From Labrys wisconsinensis (lineage in GTDB: Bacteria > Pseudomonadota > Alphaproteobacteria > Rhizobiales > Labraceae), in contig NZ_JAUSVX010000021.1 in assembly GCF_030814995.1 (NCBI RefSeq), positions 1 to 64,000 of the forward strand: a DNA stretch of 64,000 nt. The letters run 5' to 3'. The notes under the pieces were generated by a model, which was not told the DNA's origin, did no database searches, and saw only the letters and a list, made by a program, of their open reading frames with translations. Made by a program: the position numbers and the translations under genes. Shown one piece after another: positions 60,315-64,000 of the stretch. Within the stretch, counting starts at the first letter, position 1, and each line of letters starts with the position of its first letter.

Positions 60315-61181
60315 TCAGGATTTCACCGAGCCGCTGACCAGGCCGCGCACGAAATAGCGTCCCAGCACGACGTACACGAGGGCGGTCGGCAGGGCGGCGA
60401 TCACCGCGCCGGCCATGACCACGTTCCAGTCGACCGAGAAGTTCCCGGACAGATTGTTCAAGGCCACGGTGATGGGCTGCGACTGGGGATTTGGAACGAT
60501 CGTTACACCAAAGAGGAAGTCGTTCCAGATGTTGGTGAACTGAAAGATCGCTGCCACGACGAAGGCTGGCGGCGAAAGCGGCAGGATAATCTTCCAATAT
60601 ACCTTCCAGACACCGGCGCCATCCACCCTTGCCGCCTCGATCAGGGACTGCGGCACGCTTCGGTAATAATTGCCGAAGATCAAAGCGTTGATCGATTGTC
60701 CGTAGATGATATGGACAACGATCAGTCCCGGAATAGTGCCGTAGAGACCCACCTTCTGCGTGAAGAAGACAAGCGGAACGATAATGCTCTGATAGGGTAT
60801 GAACATGCCGAATATGATCAAGATCGAAACGAAATTCGCCCACTTGAAGCGCCAGAGTGAAAGGATATAGCCGGTGAGAGATCCGATCAGGCAGGAAATG
60901 GCCGTCGCGGAGATCGTAATTTCCAGGCTATTTTGGAACGATGACTGCAGTCTCGCCCAAGCTTCGCGGAAGCCGCCGAGCCCCAGCGTGCCAGGCAACT
61001 GCCACATGGTCGAGATCGAGACTTCCGTGGCGGTCTTCATCCCGTTCACGACCATCATGTAGACGGGCATGAGATAGAAGGCGGACAGCATGATCAGGGC
61101 CGCGTAGATCGCCGCCTTCCGGAGCTGCGGCGCGATCTTGCTTCCGAAAGGATGGGGCGGCGTGATTTCGCTTGCGGACAT
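60315..61181 (-). CDS. Carbohydrate ABC permease 2 (MalG family)
   Basis: A 288-residue permease of the MalG type. The start at 61181 (MSASEITPPHPF) overlaps the end of permease 1 by one base (TGATG). Six spans are visible, for example YAALIMLSAFYLMPVYMMVV, FVSILIIFGMFIPYQSIIVP and IPGLIVVHIIYGQSINALIF. The coupling loop is EAARVDGAGVWKVYWKIILP. It forms the channel with permease 1. No ATPase is encoded in the operon, so a shared MsmK/UgpC-like ATPase from elsewhere probably serves it. Confidence 0.9.
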   Translation of the reverse strand: MSASEITPPHPFGSKIAPQLRKAAIYAALIMLSAFYLMPVYMMVVNGMKTATEVSISTMWQLPGTLGLGGFREAWARLQSSFQNSLEITISATAISCLIGSLTGYILSLWRFKWANFVSILIIFGMFIPYQSIIVPLVFFTQKVGLYGTIPGLIVVHIIYGQSINALIFGNYYRSVPQSLIEAARVDGAGVWKVYWKIILPLSPPAFVVAAIFQFTNIWNDFLFGVTIVPNPQSQPITVALNNLSGNFSVDWNVVMAGAVIAALPTALVYVVLGRYFVRGLVSGSVKS

Positions 61182-62206
61182 CAGGCGTTCTCCCGCGCGC
61201 TGCGCACGAGATAGGGAACGACGACTGCGGCAACCATGATCAGCATGACGACGGAGGCCGCGGCACCCAGCCCATATCGAAGAGCGCGGAAGGTCGTCTC
61301 GAAGACGAAGATTCCCGGAACGTCGGTCGCGAAGCCCGGGCCGGGACCCGACATTGCGAACACGAGGTCGAATATCTTCAGCGAGACGTGCCCGAGGATG
61401 ATCAGGTTCACGACCGTGAAGGGCGCCAGCATCGGCCACGTGATCTTCCGAAAGTGCGTCCAGTCGGAGGCGTTGTCGATCTTGGCTGCTTCGCGGATAT
61501 GCTCGGGGATGGTCGCCAGCCCGGCGAGGAACGTCGCCATCGCGAATCCGGAAAGCTGCCAGGAAGCGGCAATCGCGACGCCGATGATCGCGAGCGGCAC
61601 GCCGAGGTCGATTTGAAGGCTGGCCGCGCTGGGAAAGATCTGAGCGAGCCTGTCGTTCAGCGGCGGCCACACGGTCGGATCGGTCAGCCAACTCGGCTTC
61701 ACCGGACCAAGCCCGAAATTCGACAGAAGCGCGTTCACGCCGAGGCCATCGATGAGCGCATTGACGCCGCTTTCGGGATTGAACAGCCAGCGCCAGGCAA
61801 CGCCCGTCACGATGAACGAGAGGGCATACGGGAAAAGGAAGATCGAGCGAAACAGGCCGCCGCCACGAATCCGGCGATCGACCAGAAGCGCCAGGATGAG
61901 TCCCAGCCCCACCGATCCGAACAGGAACAGCGTGGTGAAGACCAGGGTGTTGCGGAGATCGGCCTGGAAGCGGCCGCTCGAAAACAGAGCCGCGTAGTTC
62001 TTGGTGAGGGGGGAGGCGAAGCCCCCGCCGAGATTGATCGGCGACCAGGTCGACAGCGAAATCAGGACGGTGAGGACGATGAAGGCGTAGACGAAGACGA
62101 GGGTCGTCGCGACGACGGGCGAGATCAGGATCAACGGCATCAGCCGTTCGAACACAGCGCTTCTGGCGTGCGACGCCGGGTGTGGGGCTTCGGCGGCAAT
62201 CGTCAT
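61181..62206 (-). CDS. Carbohydrate ABC permease 1 (MalF family)
   Basis: A 341-residue permease starting at 62206 (MTIAAEAPHPASHARSAVF). It has six spans, for example LMPLILISPVVATTLVFVYA, TLVFTTLFLFGSVGLGLILA and VVNLIILGHVSLKIFDLVFA, and the coupling loop EAAKIDNASDWTHFRKITWP. A periplasmic loop of about 70 residues between spans three and four (from NPESGVNALIDGLG) is longer than usual. It pairs with the MalG-like permease encoded directly downstream. Confidence 0.9.
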   Translation of the reverse strand: MTIAAEAPHPASHARSAVFERLMPLILISPVVATTLVFVYAFIVLTVLISLSTWSPINLGGGFASPLTKNYAALFSSGRFQADLRNTLVFTTLFLFGSVGLGLILALLVDRRIRGGGLFRSIFLFPYALSFIVTGVAWRWLFNPESGVNALIDGLGVNALLSNFGLGPVKPSWLTDPTVWPPLNDRLAQIFPSAASLQIDLGVPLAIIGVAIAASWQLSGFAMATFLAGLATIPEHIREAAKIDNASDWTHFRKITWPMLAPFTVVNLIILGHVSLKIFDLVFAMSGPGPGFATDVPGIFVFETTFRALRYGLGAAASVVMLIMVAAVVVPYLVRSARENA

Positions 62207-62230
62207 GGGCGGCTCTCCCGCGCCGGCAGG

Positions 62231-62256
62231 ACGCGGAGCAGACGGCTGCTCCGCGT
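62231..62256 (-). other. Perfect intercistronic stem-loop after sugar-binding protein gene
   Basis: ACGCGGAGCAG (62231-62241) and CTGCTCCGCGT (62246-62256) form a perfect 11-base stem with a four-base loop, between the binding-protein stop and the first permease start. With no T-run it probably stabilises the upstream mRNA, as in malE-malF intergenic hairpins. Confidence 0.6.
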
Positions 62257-62263
62257 GGCTCTG

Positions 62264-63547
62264 TCAGCCGTTGTTGATGGCTTGCTGCGCGCTCACGAGA
62301 GCCGCCGCAAAGCGGTCGACGTTCTTGTTGACGACGAACGATGTGAGGGCGTCGAAATGGGCCTGCACGAACGATGACGGCACCTGCGTGCCGTTGACGC
62401 TGGATCCAACGAACTTGTTCTTGGCGAACTTGTCGTAGGACCATTTCAGGTAGGGCGGCAGGGTCGCTTTATCGACGTCGAGACGAGGCGAGACCGACCC
62501 CTTCTTCAGGCTGAAGGCAAGCTGCGTTTCGGCCGAACCGATGGTCTTGAGCCAATTGCGGGCCTCCTCCGCATTGGTCGCTCCCTTGGCGATGGGAAAG
62601 CAATCGGTGACGATGATGAAGATGTCGTCCGTGCCGGGATGGCTCGTCCATCCGAAGTCTTCGTTGTCCTTCAGGCCCGCCTTCTGGAACTCGCCATAGG
62701 CCCAATCGCCGTGCATGTTGAAGGCGGAGCTGCCGTCGATCACCTTGCCCACGGCCTGGTCCCAGCTCAGGGCCGAGTGATCCGGGTTCTGGAATTCCAG
62801 GACGCGGAGATGAAGCTTCATGGCTTCCTTCATGTCCGGGGAGTCGAAGGAAAGCTGTCCACTCCAGAGCTTTTGGGTCTGGTCATAGCCCAAGAGGCCG
62901 GTGAAGGTATTCTCGAAGAGGCGTGCGTTCGCCCAAATGCCGTTGTCGCCGAGGGACAGGGCATTCACGCCGGCCTTCTTCAGCTTTTCAGCGGCCGGGA
63001 ACCATTGATCCCAGGTAAGGCTGTCGCCAATCTCGATACCGTGCTTGGCGAGAAGCTTCTTGTTGTACCAGACCTCGTTGCAGCGCTGGATGCCGACGTG
63101 CACCGCGTAATACTTGCCATCCTTGCGGATCAGATCCAGGACGGCCGGAGGCACCTTATCCGCCCAGCCCTCGCTCTCGTAGAGACTGGTGATATCTTCG
63201 ACGAAACCGGGGTCGACATACTGGTTCATGAAAGCCGCGCCGGCGTTTCCCTGCCAGGTGTCGGGCGGATTGCCGCCGGCAAGGCGGGCCTGCAACACGG
63301 ATTGCGCATTCGTGCCGCTGCCGCCGGCGACAGCCGCGTTGATCGCCTCGGTTCCCGGAAACCTGGTCTTGTAAGCGTCCATCAGAGCCTTGAGGGCGGC
63401 GGCCTCGCCACCTGACGTCCACCACGAAAAGATCTCGAGCTTGCCTGCCGCCATCGCAGCACGGCCGGCAGCCAGGCCAATCGCCGCCGTACCGGCCAAC
63501 ATAGCGCCGCTCTTCAACAGCGCTCGCCTGCTGAGGTCCCATGTCAT
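62264..63547 (-). CDS. Carbohydrate ABC substrate-binding protein (family 1)
   Basis: A 427-residue extracytoplasmic sugar-binding protein. It starts at 63547 with a twin-arginine signal (LSRRALLKSGAMLAGTAAIG), ending near AMAAG. The mature part has KLEIFSWWTSGGEAAALKAL, AVAGGSGTNAQSVLQARL and GNPPDTWQG, as in GtsA/AraN-type proteins that bind mono- and disaccharides. It is the first gene of the operon and lies 180 bases from a LacI-type palindrome. A hairpin after it probably gives the binding protein higher expression than the permeases. Confidence 0.92.
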   Translation of the reverse strand: MTWDLSRRALLKSGAMLAGTAAIGLAAGRAAMAAGKLEIFSWWTSGGEAAALKALMDAYKTRFPGTEAINAAVAGGSGTNAQSVLQARLAGGNPPDTWQGNAGAAFMNQYVDPGFVEDITSLYESEGWADKVPPAVLDLIRKDGKYYAVHVGIQRCNEVWYNKKLLAKHGIEIGDSLTWDQWFPAAEKLKKAGVNALSLGDNGIWANARLFENTFTGLLGYDQTQKLWSGQLSFDSPDMKEAMKLHLRVLEFQNPDHSALSWDQAVGKVIDGSSAFNMHGDWAYGEFQKAGLKDNEDFGWTSHPGTDDIFIIVTDCFPIAKGATNAEEARNWLKTIGSAETQLAFSLKKGSVSPRLDVDKATLPPYLKWSYDKFAKNKFVGSSVNGTQVPSSFVQAHFDALTSFVVNKNVDRFAAALVSAQQAINNG

Positions 63548-63726
63548 GCCTATTCCCTCCCTCTTGGCCGCTCGGACGCTTCAAAAATCCGAAATGCTCG
63601 TGGGTTCAGGCCCTCACCGATCTCTGGCAGGCTCTCGAAAGCCGGACTGCTTCAAGACGGATGAATTCCTGGAACGCGGAGCGTCCGCTCTGGTGACGGT
63701 GCTCTCAGGCCCGCCGGCAAATCATT

Positions 63727-63740
63727 TGTAAGCGCTTACA
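63727..63740. promoter_or_regulatory. LacI-family operator palindrome
   Basis: TGTAAGCGCTTACA is a perfect 14-base palindrome with the central CG of LacI/GalR-family operators and close to Bacillus CcpA sites. It lies between the end of the partial oxidoreductase gene and the sugar-binding protein start, 180 bases upstream of the latter. A LacI-type repressor, not encoded in this window, is expected. Confidence 0.65.
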
Positions 63741-63760
63741 GACAGGAGTCAACGAAATTT

Positions 63761-64000
63761 TCAAGCCATCAGCTGTTGCCATGCTCCACGTGCTGAGCTC
63801 GACCGCAGGGAGGCGTCACAAAGCGCAATTCCCCGCAGGCCGTCTTCCAGCGTTGGGTAAGGGAAGGGCGCCTCCTCTCCCGGGGCCTCCAAGGCGTCCG
63901 CAAAATCGCTGTAGAGAATGGCGAGCGCCTCGTGATAGCCCTCCGGATTGCCGGCCGGCAGGGTCGACTGTCCTGCTCCCACCTCGGTCATCGTGCGTTG
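63761..64000 (-). CDS. Oxidoreductase C-terminus, probably Gfo/Idh/MocA family
   Basis: The last 80 codons of a gene that enters from beyond position 64000. The visible protein contains PEGYHEALAILYSDFADAL and then LEDGLRGIALCDASLRSS, the usual last two helices of Gfo/Idh/MocA NAD(P)-dependent sugar and inositol dehydrogenases. It is on the same strand as and upstream of the carbohydrate ABC operon, with the LacI-type palindrome between. It probably works on the same sugar, for example as an inositol- or sugar-dehydrogenase. The family call rests only on this tail. Confidence 0.65.
   Translation of the reverse strand, partial: QRTMTEVGAGQSTLPAGNPEGYHEALAILYSDFADALEAPGEEAPFPYPTLEDGLRGIALCDASLRSSSARGAWQQLMA

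Overview
The window is GC-rich, densely coded chromosomal DNA, most likely from a soil or plant-associated alphaproteobacterium of the order Hyphomicrobiales (Rhizobiales). The grounds are the many ABC uptake operons each paired with its own regulator, a stand-alone alphaproteobacterial aa3-type cytochrome oxidase subunit IV, the frequent GTG/TTG starts, and a CTAGAGC-bounded intergenic repeat of the kind scattered through rhizobial genomes. The species cannot be fixed from the sequence. I saw no rRNA, tRNA, CRISPR array, intact insertion sequence or prophage.

Region 1 (1-8.7 kb) is a sugar module: a SorC-type regulator; a minus-strand operon of transketolase, deoxyribose-phosphate aldolase-like protein, two-domain aldehyde dehydrogenase (ALDH16 type), sugar-binding protein and SDR dehydrogenase; and the first codons of a sugar ABC ATPase. 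TGCAATAA half-sites occur at both promoter regions. Region 2 (8.8-18.3 kb) is a plus-strand cluster with a GntR regulator, DapA-like lyase/deaminase, aldehyde dehydrogenase, FAD oxidoreductase, a betaine-type ABC transporter with two permeases, and a proline-racemase-family protein with altered catalytic motifs. It resembles hydroxyproline catabolism.

Region 3 (18.3-32 kb) is mixed: hydrolases, a small SNF2-like helicase next to an AlkB-like protein, a truncated IS256-type transposase start, a duplicated helicase tail, a phosphoribosyltransferase, a C45-type acyltransferase, a GapN-like dehydrogenase, a TetR/serine-hydrolase pair and ATP-dependent PEP carboxykinase. Region 4 (32-40 kb) is a GntR-linked NitT/TauT-type ABC transporter with two permeases, an amidase and an Asp/Glu-racemase-like protein lacking both family cysteines, followed by a flavin monooxygenase. 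An operon of three unrecognised genes fills 40.2-43.4 kb.

Region 5 (43.6-58 kb) holds the oxidase subunit IV, several regulator/oxidoreductase pairs (LysR-SDR, HxlR-old yellow enzyme, MerR-SDR) with clear operators, and a long minus-strand operon combining a polar amino acid-type ABC transporter with a metallophosphoesterase, a threonine-aldolase-like enzyme and a MetE-like protein under a GntR/UTRA regulator. Region 6 (58-64 kb) has a GFA protein, a transglutaminase-like protein with decayed neighbours, and a carbohydrate ABC transporter with an SDR and the end of a gene likely to encode a Gfo/Idh/MocA oxidoreductase, beside a LacI-type palindrome.

Overall this is a metabolic accessory region in which most modules pair a transporter or oxidoreductase with a local regulator. 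The least explained parts are the three-gene operon at 40.2-43.4 kb, the racemase-family proteins with missing catalytic residues, and the transporter/phosphoesterase/aldolase/MetE-like operon.
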